From Neolewinella agarilytica (GTDB lineage: Bacteria; Bacteroidota; Bacteroidia; Chitinophagales; Saprospiraceae), in contig NZ_FOFB01000001.1 of NCBI RefSeq assembly GCF_900110645.1, positions 62,001 through 126,000 of the forward strand: a stretch of 64,000 bases of DNA, written 5' to 3'. The position numbers were made by a program, and so were the translations under genes. The notes beneath the pieces were generated by a model. It was not told the DNA's origin, made no database searches, and was given only the letters and a program-made list of their open reading frames with translations. This document shows positions 25,822 through 35,284 of the stretch, one piece after another (the stretch's first letter is position 1; each line of letters begins with the position of its first letter).

Positions 25822-27132
25822 TTAGCTTTTTCCTTCTGCATAGAAGTCATCCAGCTTTCGCTCCTGCGGCTCATTAAGCTTACCGACTGACTTACCAACG
25901 AGCATGGCTACCGTTGCATCGCCCGTTACGTTGGCGACCGTACGGCACATATCCAGTGGGCGGTCAACGGCAAAGATGAGCGCCAGGCCTGCTTCCGGGA
26001 TACCCGCCTGCCCCAGGACGATGACGAGCATTACCATGCCTGCACCGGGCACGGCGGCCGAACCAATACTGGCTGCCAGCGCCGTAGTTATGATGCCAAG
26101 TTGAGTCATCAGGTCGAGGTTCATCCCATAAGCCTGAGCAATAAATACGGCAGCTACTGCCTGGTAAAGGCTGGTACCGTCCATGTTAATCGTAGCCCCG
26201 ATGGGCAACACGAAACTGGTTACTTCTTCGTCCACTCCCAGGTGCTCTTCCACCCTTTCCATGGTAACGGGCAGCGTAGCGGCACTGGAGCTGGTGGAGA
26301 AAGCCAACAACTGGGCCGGGCTAATGCCGTTGAAGAAGAATTTCATTCCCTTTCCGGTAAATACTTTGACCAGCGTCGGATAGACCAAAAAGATCATTAT
26401 GCCCAGGCCCGCTAAAACACAGAGAGAATAGTACAACAATGCTTTAAACAGGCCAGCACTGGGCGCTTCTACCACTAAAGCGGCCAGGAGTGCAAACACA
26501 CCATAGGGAGCAGCGATCATGATGAGGTCAATGAGTTTTAGTACCACTTCATTGACACCATCAAAGAAATCTTTCACTGGCTGGGCCTTCTTCGGGTCAA
26601 TCAGAATGAGACCTATCCCAAAGCAGATTACGAAAAAGATCACCTGCAGCATATTGCCGTTACTACTGGCGGCGCCGACGATGTTGTCGGGCACCAGATC
26701 CACCAGTGCCTGCAGTGGCCCGGCTTCCCGTTGGGCTTCTGCGTCCATGATGCGTTTTCCGGCGTCAGCGGCAAAGTCGTTCAGGAGGCTATCGCGGGTA
26801 GACTCATCGAGCCCACGCCCGGGACCAACCATGTTGACAATGCCCAGACCGATGACGATCGCCAGAACGGTGGTTCCAACGTAGATGGCGATCGTACGGC
26901 CGCCCATGGCGGAGAGCTTGGAAATATCCTTCAGGTCCGTGATCCCCTTGATCAGGCTAGCCACGATCAGCGGAATAGCGATCAGTTTGAGACTGTTAAT
27001 GAAAATGGTGCCGAAGGGTTTGATCCAATCCTTTACGAAGCCGCCCCACTCCAATTGGTTAGCGAGAATACCGAAGAGAATTCCGGCAACCATGCCGAGG
27101 AGGATTTGCCAATGGAGCGCAAGCTTTTTCAT
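25822..27132 (-). CDS. dicarboxylate/amino acid:cation symporter (DAACS family)
   Basis: The 436-aa inner-membrane carrier resembles GltP/GltT/DctA. It shows the N-terminal helices, KLIAIPLIVASLIKGITDL, the serine-rich hairpin AFSTSSSAATLPVTMERVEEHLG, the substrate/cation helix LPIGATINMDGTSLYQAVAAVFIAQ, and AVDRPLDMCRTVANVTGDA near the C-terminus. It takes up glutamate, aspartate or C4-dicarboxylates with Na+ or H+. Stands alone between repeat-rich gaps. The exact substrate cannot be assigned from sequence. Confidence 0.93.
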   Translation of the reverse strand: MKKLALHWQILLGMVAGILFGILANQLEWGGFVKDWIKPFGTIFINSLKLIAIPLIVASLIKGITDLKDISKLSAMGGRTIAIYVGTTVLAIVIGLGIVNMVGPGRGLDESTRDSLLNDFAADAGKRIMDAEAQREAGPLQALVDLVPDNIVGAASSNGNMLQVIFFVICFGIGLILIDPKKAQPVKDFFDGVNEVVLKLIDLIMIAAPYGVFALLAALVVEAPSAGLFKALLYYSLCVLAGLGIMIFLVYPTLVKVFTGKGMKFFFNGISPAQLLAFSTSSSAATLPVTMERVEEHLGVDEEVTSFVLPIGATINMDGTSLYQAVAAVFIAQAYGMNLDLMTQLGIITTALAASIGSAAVPGAGMVMLVIVLGQAGIPEAGLALIFAVDRPLDMCRTVANVTGDATVAMLVGKSVGKLNEPQERKLDDFYAEGKS

Positions 27133-27328
27133 GTTTCACCTGATTTAGGAGGGGAAAGATAGAAACTCAGGGTTGGACTGGGTAGATATCGGAGCCTAAA
27201 TCAATAAAAGCCTCGCAAAGTAGGTTTTCGTATCCTGCTTTCTGGCTAAATCAGACTTTGTCTTTTGAAAGATACGGGCGAGGGGCCGCGGGTGCAGTGG
27301 GAGTTGATGAGAGCCAGGTCCCCGCCCC

Positions 27329-28243
27329 TCAGGCAATTACTTTACTTCCATTAAGAACGGCCTCTGGCTGTGGCCGGTCATTTGCCTCCTGATCAGATGG
27401 GTTATTTTTGATCTGAGGTCTGTTAACTTCCGTTGCCGGCATGCCTTGACGAACCTTATCAAAAAAGTCAGGAGAAGGTGCATAGCTTGTCCAGCCACCA
27501 TCAACGAGCAGTGTTTGACCGGTGATATGCCGGGAAACAGGATTGAGCAGGAAGCCAACCGTAGCCGCCACGTCTTCAGGCTGTCCCACTTTACCGTTGG
27601 GGTTGAGTTTTGCCCAGATTCCGGCGTAGTCGGGTTCTTCTTCCATGGTTCTTTCCGTCAGGGTCGCGCCGGGCGAAACACAGTTAATGCTGATGCCTAA
27701 TGGTCCCAGGGGAAGGGTCAGTTGCTTAGCCAGCATGCTGATGCCGGCTTTTGACATACCATAAGCCGCCAGATTATTGTAAGCGCGGGCACCAACGTTA
27801 GATCCGATCAGAACGATGTTACCACCACTACCCTGCTCTTTCATCTTTGCGGCAGCGGCCTGCGCCAAAAAGAAAGTCCCCCGCAGATTCAGGTTTACTA
27901 CCTTTTCAAAGCTTTCGGGGGTGAAGGAAAAGAAATCTCCAAATTCCGTCAGGCCGGCATTCGCCACGATCATTTCCAGGCGGCTATTGGGAATCTCAGC
28001 AGCAAAATCCACCATTTCACGGATGAAATTTACGTCTCCGGCATCGCCGGGATAAGCGTGAGCCAGTTTGCCATCGGTTGCTCTGTTTAGCTTTAATGCA
28101 GCCTGAGCAGCCACTTTAGGGTTAATATCATTGATGATTACGTTTGCTCCTTCACGGATCAAATGCTCCGCGATGGCGTAGCCAATTCCATTACCTGATC
28201 CGGTAACAATAGCGGTCTTATTCGAAAAAGGCTGGAAAATCAT
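27329..28243 (-). CDS. short-chain dehydrogenase/reductase
   Basis: The 304-aa classical SDR has the NAD(P) motif TGSGNGIG (15-22), the NAG motif ([11 protein letters not shown]), the active-site Ser (IGSNVG) and YGMSK. It ends its core with LVDGGWTSY, typical of glucose-1-dehydrogenase/FabG-like SDRs. About 45 extra C-terminal residues rich in Asn and Pro follow the core, which is unusual. Substrate unknown. Possibly sugar related, given the surrounding catabolic genes (inference). Confidence 0.88.
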   Translation of the reverse strand: MIFQPFSNKTAIVTGSGNGIGYAIAEHLIREGANVIINDINPKVAAQAALKLNRATDGKLAHAYPGDAGDVNFIREMVDFAAEIPNSRLEMIVANAGLTEFGDFFSFTPESFEKVVNLNLRGTFFLAQAAAAKMKEQGSGGNIVLIGSNVGARAYNNLAAYGMSKAGISMLAKQLTLPLGPLGISINCVSPGATLTERTMEEEPDYAGIWAKLNPNGKVGQPEDVAATVGFLLNPVSRHITGQTLLVDGGWTSYAPSPDFFDKVRQGMPATEVNRPQIKNNPSDQEANDRPQPEAVLNGSKVIA

Positions 28244-28499
28244 ATTTGGTTATTTTTAGGGGTATGCACTTGTCTAACTACTCGTCTAAAGCGTAACGAA
28301 GACCGAATTGTTTTGAAAAAATCAACGTGTAAACACCGTTTTGACGTGTAAGTATTTTGTTAGGTCACCATCCGACAAGTGCAAATTCATCCTAAGCTGC
28401 CCGTAAACAGTCATTAAAAGGTAGAAAGCCCGGGTTGAGTCGATCAAATCATCAAAAAAGGATAATTTGCGAAAATTTTGTCCGCAGAGACTTTAATCT

Positions 28500-28529
28500 G
28501 ACCATAAGAAGTCTGTCACAGACCATAAG
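28500..28529 (+). promoter_or_regulatory. direct repeat plus small hairpin before thyA
   Basis: GACCATAAG occurs at 28500-28508 and 28521-28529, exactly two helical turns (21 bases) apart. The hairpin GTCTG-TCA-CAGAC (28511-28523) lies between. It is 13 bases before the thyA ATG, so a translational or transcriptional operator is possible. Confidence 0.4.
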
Positions 28530-28541
28530 GACCTTTTTAGT

Positions 28542-29447
28542 ATGCAAAGCTATCTCACCCTTCTTGACCACATTCTCACCAAGGGAACAACTAAAGGTGA
28601 CCGTACGGGAACCGGAACCAAATCTGTTTTCGGTTATCAAATGCGCTTTGATCTCCGGCAGGGTTTTCCGCTCCTGACCACCAAAAAGGTTCATTGGAAA
28701 AGTATCGTTCATGAGCTCATTTGGTTCATCAGGGGAGATACCAACTTACGCTACCTCGTCAAAAATGGTGTGCGAATCTGGAACGAATGGCCCTTTCAGT
28801 ACTATCTGCAGCAGAACGGATTAGCAGAAAGCTTCCCGAAACACAGCCCGGAATGGAAGTCCGAGATGAAAGCCTTTGTACAACAGATTATCGACGATGC
28901 GGATTTCGCCGCGAAATGGGGAGAGCTCGGTCCGGTATACGGACGTCAATGGCGAAACTTCAGCGGAGTTGATCAATTAGCCGGCGTTATTGAATCGATC
29001 AAAACGAACCCGGATAGTCGCCGGCATATCGTTACGGCCTGGAACCCGGTGGATATTCCGGAGATGGCCAAAGCGGGGCTTCCGCCTTGTCATACGATGT
29101 TTCAGTTTTACGTTGCTGACGGTCACCTCAGCTGCCAGCTGTATCAACGTTCGGCGGATACTTTCCTGGGGGTCCCCTTCAACATTGCTTCTTATGCCCT
29201 TTTAGTCCATTTAGTGGCCAGGGAGTGTGAGCTTAAAGTCGGAGATTTTGTCCACACACTGGGAGATGCTCACCTCTACAGCAACCACCTGGAACAAACG
29301 AAAGAACAACTCTCTCGTACACCGGGCAAACTGCCCACTTTACGGATCAGAGATGATGCACCGGGAATTTTTGACATCGGGTTCGACGATATCGAGCTGA
29401 TTGGCTATAATCCGCAGCCAGGGATTAAGGCTCCGATTGCGGTTTAG
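28542..29447 (+). CDS. thyA: thymidylate synthase ThyA
   Basis: The 301-aa folate-dependent enzyme methylates dUMP to dTMP. All hallmark segments are present: [42 protein letters not shown], the catalytic-Cys segment [32 protein letters not shown] and THTLGD-type [12 protein letters not shown]. Family length is normal, with an insertion near residues 88-105. No dihydrofolate reductase gene follows it here. Confidence 0.96.
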   Translation: MQSYLTLLDHILTKGTTKGDRTGTGTKSVFGYQMRFDLRQGFPLLTTKKVHWKSIVHELIWFIRGDTNLRYLVKNGVRIWNEWPFQYYLQQNGLAESFPKHSPEWKSEMKAFVQQIIDDADFAAKWGELGPVYGRQWRNFSGVDQLAGVIESIKTNPDSRRHIVTAWNPVDIPEMAKAGLPPCHTMFQFYVADGHLSCQLYQRSADTFLGVPFNIASYALLVHLVARECELKVGDFVHTLGDAHLYSNHLEQTKEQLSRTPGKLPTLRIRDDAPGIFDIGFDDIELIGYNPQPGIKAPIAV

Positions 29448-29570
29448 GGAGTAGATCGATCTCTAATGGTAAGCTGGGCAAAGTTTTCAATTTCAATCAA
29501 CGATTGAAGAAAGTTATGGCAAAGCTAGTCGTCATGATGCAGAAACTCAGCTGTTCAAGCTGTATAAAGA

Positions 29571-29674
29571 GGCTTCGAGGACCGCTTAGTCCAATCAGGA
29601 GGACCTCGGAGCGACCTACGAGCGCCCCGGCGAAGAGCGTTCGATTGCCCTGTTACGAACGGCGACTCGAAGCC
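29571..29674. repeat. degenerate inverted repeat downstream of thyA
   Basis: GGCTTCGAG (29571-29579) and CTCGAAGCC (29666-29674) face each other across about 85 bases containing GGACCTCGGAGCG and CTACGAGCG. The words recall the CGCTCGAAGGTC palindromic family, but the match is loose. Confidence 0.4.
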
Positions 29675-29701
29675 AAACGCTTGAAGTGAGACCTGATACA
29701 A

Positions 29702-30343
29702 TTAGCCTCCGGCTGAAGCCGGGGCTACAGCTTCCAGGCGAGCGACCAGATTTCGGACCGTTTTTGCGGGTCCACCGGTCATGACCTCCTTACGGAGCCA
29801 ATTCGGCAGTCCGGCGCCAGCGGCTGTCCGGACGGTGCAGCTGATATCAATTCCGCCTTCGGGCCGGGGAGCGATGATCCAGACAGCGGAATAAACGCCA
29901 ATGCGATCGACTCCCTTGTTGGGTGGGATGGCTTCCGGATCGGCCTTGATCGTACGCGTGAGAACTCCCGTCCCGGGGTCAATTAACTGTGAAATAGTGC
30001 CAACGACTTCCCGGTCACCAAAGGGGAAAGGCATATCGATGCGTGAATAGTAGGTGTAGGCGTTAGCCTCTCCTCCGGGGAGAACGTAAGCTTCGGCACA
30101 GCGATGAACCCATTCCGGGTAATTGGGCGCATCATCGATAATATCCTGAGCTTGCTTTACGGTAGCCTGAGCGGAAGTGGTGACGCGGACGCTCATTTCA
30201 TCGTTGGCTTCGGAACGAACGTAGACTTTGACACCGCCTTCGGCGGTGCGTAACTCGAACGCACTTTGCCCCCAAAGCCCGCTTTGCACCAGCGTCAGCG
30301 CCCAAAGAATCAATAATGACGGTAAAAAACGCTTATGTGTCAT
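29702..30343 (-). CDS. exported START/SRPBCC lipid-binding-like protein
   Basis: The 213-aa protein has a signal peptide (ILWALTLVQSGLWGQS) and a START-type helix-grip domain: VTTSAQATVKQAQDIIDD, NYPEWVHRCAEAYVL, YTYYSRIDMPFPFGDREVVG and a C-terminal amphipathic helix. Similar proteins are found in Bacteroidota beside unrelated genes. Binding of a hydrophobic ligand in the periplasm is likely but untested. Codons in the signal peptide overlap the dispersed GC-rich motif (30283-30303). Confidence 0.82.
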   Translation of the reverse strand: MTHKRFLPSLLILWALTLVQSGLWGQSAFELRTAEGGVKVYVRSEANDEMSVRVTTSAQATVKQAQDIIDDAPNYPEWVHRCAEAYVLPGGEANAYTYYSRIDMPFPFGDREVVGTISQLIDPGTGVLTRTIKADPEAIPPNKGVDRIGVYSAVWIIAPRPEGGIDISCTVRTAAGAGLPNWLRKEVMTGGPAKTVRNLVARLEAVAPASAGG

Positions 30344-30407
30344 AAATACACGTTAAAGGATGACTTAGTTATTAATAAGGTTGCTTACATTTCGAAAAAT
30401 TCAGTCG

Positions 30408-31766
30408 ATGCAACGATTTACACTAACTATTCTTTGTCTTGCCTTAGCTTTTCCATTGCTATCTCAGGACGGATTCAGCCCATTGTTCAACGGTAAAAAC
30501 CTGGACGGTTGGGAATCATACGGTGGCACGGCCCCCTTTATTGCCGAAGGCGACGCGATCTTGGGTACCGCAGTAATGAACACGCCCAACACCTTCCTCT
30601 GTACGGAAAAAGAGTACGGCGATTTCGTACTGGAAATGGAGTTCAAAAACGAGGCCCCGCTCAACTCCGGTGTGATGGCCCGCGGCCAATGGCGGCAGGA
30701 AGAAGACCTCCGCAGAATATTTGGCTATCAGGTAGAAATCGATCCCAGTGAACGGGCCTACACGGCCGGCATCTACGATGAGCGAAGACGTGGCTGGATC
30801 TACCCACTACACTACAACCCTCCGGCAAGAACAGGTTTCAAGCAGGGCGCCTGGAATAAACTTCGAATTGAATTTGTGGGTACGAGTCTCAAAACTTTCC
30901 TCAACGGCAAACCCATTGCGAACCTGGTGGACGACATGGATGCCAAGGGCATGATCTGCCTGCAGGTGCACAGCGTAAACAAAGAACTGGCCGGTAAAGA
31001 AATGCGTTGGCGGAATATCCGGATCAAGGAGAACCCAACGGCTGCTGACCTGATGAAAGGCCCCGCTGCCCCCCAGGTTAATCTGGTACCCAACAGTCTG
31101 ACGGACAGTGAGCGGCGGCAGGGTTGGCGCCTTCTTTGGGATGGTAAAACAAGTGCCGGATGGCGGGGAGCCAAATTGGACGGATTTCCGGAAAAAGGCT
31201 GGGAGATAAAGGACGGCGAGCTGAAAGTGCTACCCAGCGACGGCGGCGAAAGTACCAATGGCGGAGATATCATCACCACCGATCACTTCAGCAATTTCGA
31301 GCTGCAGTTTGAGTTTAAACCCACCAAAGGGGCTAACTCCGGTGTGAAGTACTTCGTTGACCCCAAGTTGAATAAGGGAGCTGGCTCTGCCATCGGCTTG
31401 GAGTTTCAAATCCTGGACAATGCCGTACACCCTGACGCTAAAAAGGGAGTTGCCGGCAATCGTACAGCGGGCTCTCTCTATGACCTCATCACCGCAAAAG
31501 TGCTGGATACGCCCAGAAAGGTAGAAACCAAAATCAATGGCTGGAACCGGGGAAGAATTATCGTACGGGGCGGCCATGTGGAGCATTGGCTCAATGGGTA
31601 TAAGGTCGTAGAATACGATCGCTTTAGTCAAATGTTTAGCGCCCTGGTGGCGTACAGCAAATATAAAGACTGGGAGAACTTCGGCCGCTGGCCCGCCGGG
31701 CCGATTCTGCTTCAGGATCACGGCGACGCTGTTTCTTTCCGATCCATCAAAATCCGGGAGTTCTAG
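30408..31766 (+). CDS. double-domain DUF1080 (3-keto-glycoside hydrolase-type) secreted protein
   Basis: The 452-aa protein has a signal peptide (MQRFTLTILCLALAFPLLSQ) and two DUF1080 domains in tandem. One starts at FSPLFNGKNLDGW (about 23-210), the other at WRLLWDGKTSAGWRG (about 240-450). Each has the concanavalin-like strands (SGVMARGQ; SGVKYFVD) and an LNGKPIANL or LNGYKVVEY strand. DUF1080 proteins are linked to hydrolysis of 3-keto-glycosides made by Gfo/Idh/MocA dehydrogenases, and such a gene follows 52 bp downstream. Start moved from a TTG (30381) to the ATG preceding the signal peptide. Confidence 0.9.
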   Translation: MQRFTLTILCLALAFPLLSQDGFSPLFNGKNLDGWESYGGTAPFIAEGDAILGTAVMNTPNTFLCTEKEYGDFVLEMEFKNEAPLNSGVMARGQWRQEEDLRRIFGYQVEIDPSERAYTAGIYDERRRGWIYPLHYNPPARTGFKQGAWNKLRIEFVGTSLKTFLNGKPIANLVDDMDAKGMICLQVHSVNKELAGKEMRWRNIRIKENPTAADLMKGPAAPQVNLVPNSLTDSERRQGWRLLWDGKTSAGWRGAKLDGFPEKGWEIKDGELKVLPSDGGESTNGGDIITTDHFSNFELQFEFKPTKGANSGVKYFVDPKLNKGAGSAIGLEFQILDNAVHPDAKKGVAGNRTAGSLYDLITAKVLDTPRKVETKINGWNRGRIIVRGGHVEHWLNGYKVVEYDRFSQMFSALVAYSKYKDWENFGRWPAGPILLQDHGDAVSFRSIKIREF

Positions 31767-31818
31767 AGCGTATTCCTGCTTTACCTCAACGTTTCATCCC
31801 AAAAAACAATTAACGATC

Positions 31819-33135
31819 ATGTCTACCAGAAGAAAATTCATTCGCAATGCTGCCCTGGCCAGTGCCGGTGTGGCCATTGGAATGCCCGCTTACTCGCGGA
31901 ATTCCATTATCGGTGCTAACCGTCAAATTAACGTAGCCGTCTTCGGCACGAACAGCCGGGGAAATTCCCTGACCGGCACCTTTGCCAAAGCTCAGGACTC
32001 TTTAGTCTATGGCATTGGAGATGTGGACACCCGCGCCGTTGCCAAAGGGCAGAAAACGGTATTTGATGCCACTGGCCGTAAGCCAAAGGGCAACCAGGAC
32101 TTTCGTCGCTTCCTGGAGGACCGTGACGTAGATGCCGTCGTGATTGCCACCCCGGATCACTGGCACGCACCGATGGCCATTATGGCATTGGAGGCTGGTA
32201 AACACGTTTACCTCGAGAAACCCTCCAGCCACAACCCACACGAAGGAGAGTTACTCGTCGCCAAACAAAAGCGAGAAGGTAAACTGGTGCAAATGGGTAA
32301 TCAGACCCGTAGCTCCGTGAGCCTGAACAAGGTCATCAAAGAGATTCATGATGGCCTCATTGGAAAAGCTTACGCCGGTAAAGCCTGGTACAGCAATACC
32401 CGTAAAGGTATCGGTGTTGGCAAAGTAACCCGCAAGCCGGAGTGGCTGGACTGGGACCTCTGGCAAGGCCCAGCTCCCCGTCAGGAATACACAGACAACC
32501 TGGTTCATTACAACTGGCACTGGTTCTGGAAGTATGGCACGGGTGAGCTCTTAAATAACGGTACCCACGAAATCGATATGTGTCGCTGGGCGCTGGACGT
32601 GCACTACCCCACCCGCGTAAGCAGCACCGGAGGTCGCTACCACTATGATGATGACTGGGAAGCTTTTGACACCCAGCTGGCCAGCTATGAGTTCGGCGAC
32701 GATAAGACCATCCACTGGGAAGGCAAAAGCTGCAACGGAAAGACTTTCTATAACCAGGGGCGTGGCTCCTTAATCCACGGCACCGAAGGAAGCGTACTGA
32801 TGGGCCGCTGGGGCTTTAAGGTATTTAACCTCAAAGGAGAAGAAATCCGTTCCGAAAGAGAATCCGGCAAGAGCGTAAGCATGGGTACTGCCGGCGGGGG
32901 AAGCCTGGACGATCGCCACATCCATAACTTCATCTCCGCCATCAACGGAGACGCCGAGCTCAATAGCCCGATCGATGACGCCAACCCAAGCGTAACCATC
33001 TGTCACCTCGGTAATATGGCCCAGCGCCTTAAGATGGATCTACATACGGATCCCAAAACCGGCATGCCGAAGGAAAAAGAAGCCATCGCCATGTGGAAGC
33101 GGGAGTATGAGAAAGGATGGGAGCCTAAAGTATAA
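31819..33135 (+). CDS. Gfo/Idh/MocA family oxidoreductase with Tat signal
   Basis: The 438-aa protein begins with a twin-arginine signal (MSTRRKFIRNAALASAG). The Rossmann part has VAVFGTNSRG instead of the standard GxGxxG, then AVVIATPDHWHAPMAIMALEAGKHVYLEKPSSHN with the catalytic EKP. The C-terminal domain has ELLNNGTHEIDMCRWAL. Exported Bacteroidota members of this subfamily oxidise the C3 hydroxyl of glycosides. It shares an operon with the double DUF1080 protein and is convergent with a TIM-barrel epimerase-like gene, which supports a glycoside 3-oxidation route. Confidence 0.92.
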   Translation: MSTRRKFIRNAALASAGVAIGMPAYSRNSIIGANRQINVAVFGTNSRGNSLTGTFAKAQDSLVYGIGDVDTRAVAKGQKTVFDATGRKPKGNQDFRRFLEDRDVDAVVIATPDHWHAPMAIMALEAGKHVYLEKPSSHNPHEGELLVAKQKREGKLVQMGNQTRSSVSLNKVIKEIHDGLIGKAYAGKAWYSNTRKGIGVGKVTRKPEWLDWDLWQGPAPRQEYTDNLVHYNWHWFWKYGTGELLNNGTHEIDMCRWALDVHYPTRVSSTGGRYHYDDDWEAFDTQLASYEFGDDKTIHWEGKSCNGKTFYNQGRGSLIHGTEGSVLMGRWGFKVFNLKGEEIRSERESGKSVSMGTAGGGSLDDRHIHNFISAINGDAELNSPIDDANPSVTICHLGNMAQRLKMDLHTDPKTGMPKEKEAIAMWKREYEKGWEPKV

Positions 33136-33277
33136 GGCTGCTATACAGCTTAAAATTTCAGACGCTCCCTGCGCGAACTTGCAGGCGAAAAGGATCGCTA
33201 GCGCTTCCTATTCTGGCAGACGCGCTTCGCGCTTTTAGGTGCTCCCCTCGGTCGGACTCAAAAGTGCGAAGTGCGTC

Positions 33278-34234
33278 TTAATCCAACGCCTTCTCTACGG
33301 AGGACTTAACCGCATGGAAAGTAGCGGCGATGGCCAACTCATTATCCATCTGATTCAGGGTGGAGTTGAAGGGCTCGGCACGGACGGGTCCGTCATAACC
33401 GATTTTGACCAGTGCCCTGATGAAGCCAGCCAGGTCGATAACTCCGGTGGCACCGGGGAGCTCCCTGGCGACATCCGTCTGATCAATGAGCTTCAGTTGG
33501 GCGTTGGCGTCGTTGAGGTCAACGGCGACGATTTCTTCGTTCTTCCATTGCATCAGGTCTTCTACGGATTCCTGGGCAGTATACCAGTGGTAACTGTCAA
33601 GAATTACACCAACATTAGGCTCCCCGATCAGGGCAATCATTTCCCGGAGTTCCTTCCCGGTGGAAATAAAGGCAAAACGGGCGTTGTGCCGGATGGAGGG
33701 CGTGCCTAAGTATTCCAACCCAAGCTGAATGCCATGTTGACCAAGAATACGGGCTGCATCCCGCAGTCGGTCCGCGTGCTGCTTCATATTCTCATTGTAG
33801 GTAAGTTGATCATGGCCGGAGACGATCCAGGTGCCGATTCGGGTGACGCCAATATCTGCCAGATTCTTAGCGTGGACCGGTAATGCTCCAAGATCCGCCT
33901 TGAACTGACTTTCGGATTTACGGAACTCGACGGGCAGACCGTTAGCTCCCCAGGCAATATTATTCTTCCTGGCCTTGTCTGCGAAGGCCGCCTTTTTTTT
34001 ATCAGTCCACCCCTCCACCCATTGAGCGGGTATGGAAAGTGCTCCGTAGCCGTGCTTAATGGCTGCTGCCAATAGCTCATCGGCGGTACCGTTAACACCA
34101 ATTGCATCGGCTTTTAAACTAAGGGCGAACTTAACTTCTGCGGGTAATGCAGACAGACTAGATTGACTACCGGCGGCAGTAGCCAAAGCTGAAGGAAGGA
34201 TAAGGCCGGAAGCCAGAAAAGTTCTACGTTGCAT
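33278..34234 (-). CDS. Tat-exported sugar phosphate isomerase/epimerase-like TIM-barrel protein
   Basis: The 318-aa protein starts MQRRTFLASG, a Tat-like leader, followed by an AP-endonuclease-2/xylose-isomerase-like barrel: GYGALSIPAQW, IGTWIVSGHDQLTYNEN, GLEYLGTP, GVILDSYHWYTAQES and PVRAEPFNS. Metal ligands are likely the Glu, Asp, His and Glu in these strands. The ATG at 34234 is used; the frame extends two codons to a TTG. It lies convergent with the Gfo/Idh/MocA gene and fits a 3-keto-sugar isomerase or lyase step (inference). Confidence 0.87.
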   Translation of the reverse strand: MQRRTFLASGLILPSALATAAGSQSSLSALPAEVKFALSLKADAIGVNGTADELLAAAIKHGYGALSIPAQWVEGWTDKKKAAFADKARKNNIAWGANGLPVEFRKSESQFKADLGALPVHAKNLADIGVTRIGTWIVSGHDQLTYNENMKQHADRLRDAARILGQHGIQLGLEYLGTPSIRHNARFAFISTGKELREMIALIGEPNVGVILDSYHWYTAQESVEDLMQWKNEEIVAVDLNDANAQLKLIDQTDVARELPGATGVIDLAGFIRALVKIGYDGPVRAEPFNSTLNQMDNELAIAATFHAVKSSVEKALD

Positions 34235-34278
34235 GATCAAAAAAATTTTCAGTTAATATCGGCCCTGAAGCGGAGTAA

Positions 34279-35205
34279 CTATTCACAAAAATCACCCACG
34301 AAGTCCAGCACCAGGCGGGTGTACTCGTCTCTTCGCCAGATAATGTTGTGGGCGTGCCAGGCTCCCCAATCGAGTGGATGATAAGTTAAGAGTTCTCTTG
34401 GAGTCGCAGCGGCGATGTTGTCTGACTGAACGGGCCCCGTCAGGGTGTCTGCTTGTGAATGAAATAACAATAGTGGTACTTCCAGCCTGGAAGCTGCTTC
34501 CACGGGGCGAATTTCGTCAAAGTCAAACTCTCCCCGCCAGCCCGCCCAGCCGAAAGCGCCGGGCGTTAGTATCTTAAGAGCGTTTCCGTAGTCTTTCAAG
34601 CCGCGTTCCATGATAGCACTTTCCCAACTGTCGAAGGGGCTTTCAGCTACGATCCAGGCGGGCTTTTCTGCCGCCCGCTCAGCGGCCAGAATAACCGTTG
34701 CTCCACCCCAGCTTTCTCCGTACCAACCAATCTTGTGCATCGGCAAACCGGTTTCCTGCCGAAGAAAAGCTGATGCAGCCATCAAATCCGTCGCTTCGTG
34801 GTAACCGCCGCTGCCGTAGGAGTCAGGGCTGGAAGTTCCGTGTCCGCGATGGTCATACAACAAGAGCGCGCAGCCACAACTATCAAAGATGGGCGCATAC
34901 TTGAGCATATTTGCCCGATTGACGCTATACCCGTGCGCCATCACTACTCCACAACGAACGGTATCGGGCTGAAAGAGCCATCCCTTCAATTCAATTCCAT
35001 CATGTGGGCTTTCAAAACTGATATCCTCGGGAACGGGAAGCGTTTGTAACAGACTATCCAGATCCAGCGACCAGCGCTCCTGGTTCATTTGATATACGGT
35101 AGCAATATCACGGTCCGGCGTGTGAAGAATCAGGCTACTGAAAAACCAGGTAATACTGATGTAGAGCACGACGAGGACACCTGAAAAAAGTAAGAGTTTA
35201 CGCAT
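34279..35205 (-). CDS. membrane-anchored alpha/beta hydrolase
   Basis: The 308-aa protein has one N-terminal membrane anchor (MRKLLLFSGVLVVLYISITWFF) and an alpha/beta-hydrolase domain: VVMAHGYSVNR (oxyanion), LLYDHRGHGTS, the nucleophile elbow WYGESWGGAT, the acid in FHSQADTLTG and a His near WHAHNIIW. It resembles YqkD/BAAT-like exported esterases. Substrate unknown. It is 44 bp upstream of the isomerase gene on the same strand, so they may share a transcript. Confidence 0.87.
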   Translation of the reverse strand: MRKLLLFSGVLVVLYISITWFFSSLILHTPDRDIATVYQMNQERWSLDLDSLLQTLPVPEDISFESPHDGIELKGWLFQPDTVRCGVVMAHGYSVNRANMLKYAPIFDSCGCALLLYDHRGHGTSSPDSYGSGGYHEATDLMAASAFLRQETGLPMHKIGWYGESWGGATVILAAERAAEKPAWIVAESPFDSWESAIMERGLKDYGNALKILTPGAFGWAGWRGEFDFDEIRPVEAASRLEVPLLLFHSQADTLTGPVQSDNIAAATPRELLTYHPLDWGAWHAHNIIWRRDEYTRLVLDFVGDFCE

Positions 35206-35284
35206 GATGGGCAAATATATGCTATTACAACTCCCCCTGCAGCTCTGCTGAGCCTAGCCGAAGTGCCTGCACTCCACTGCCCCG

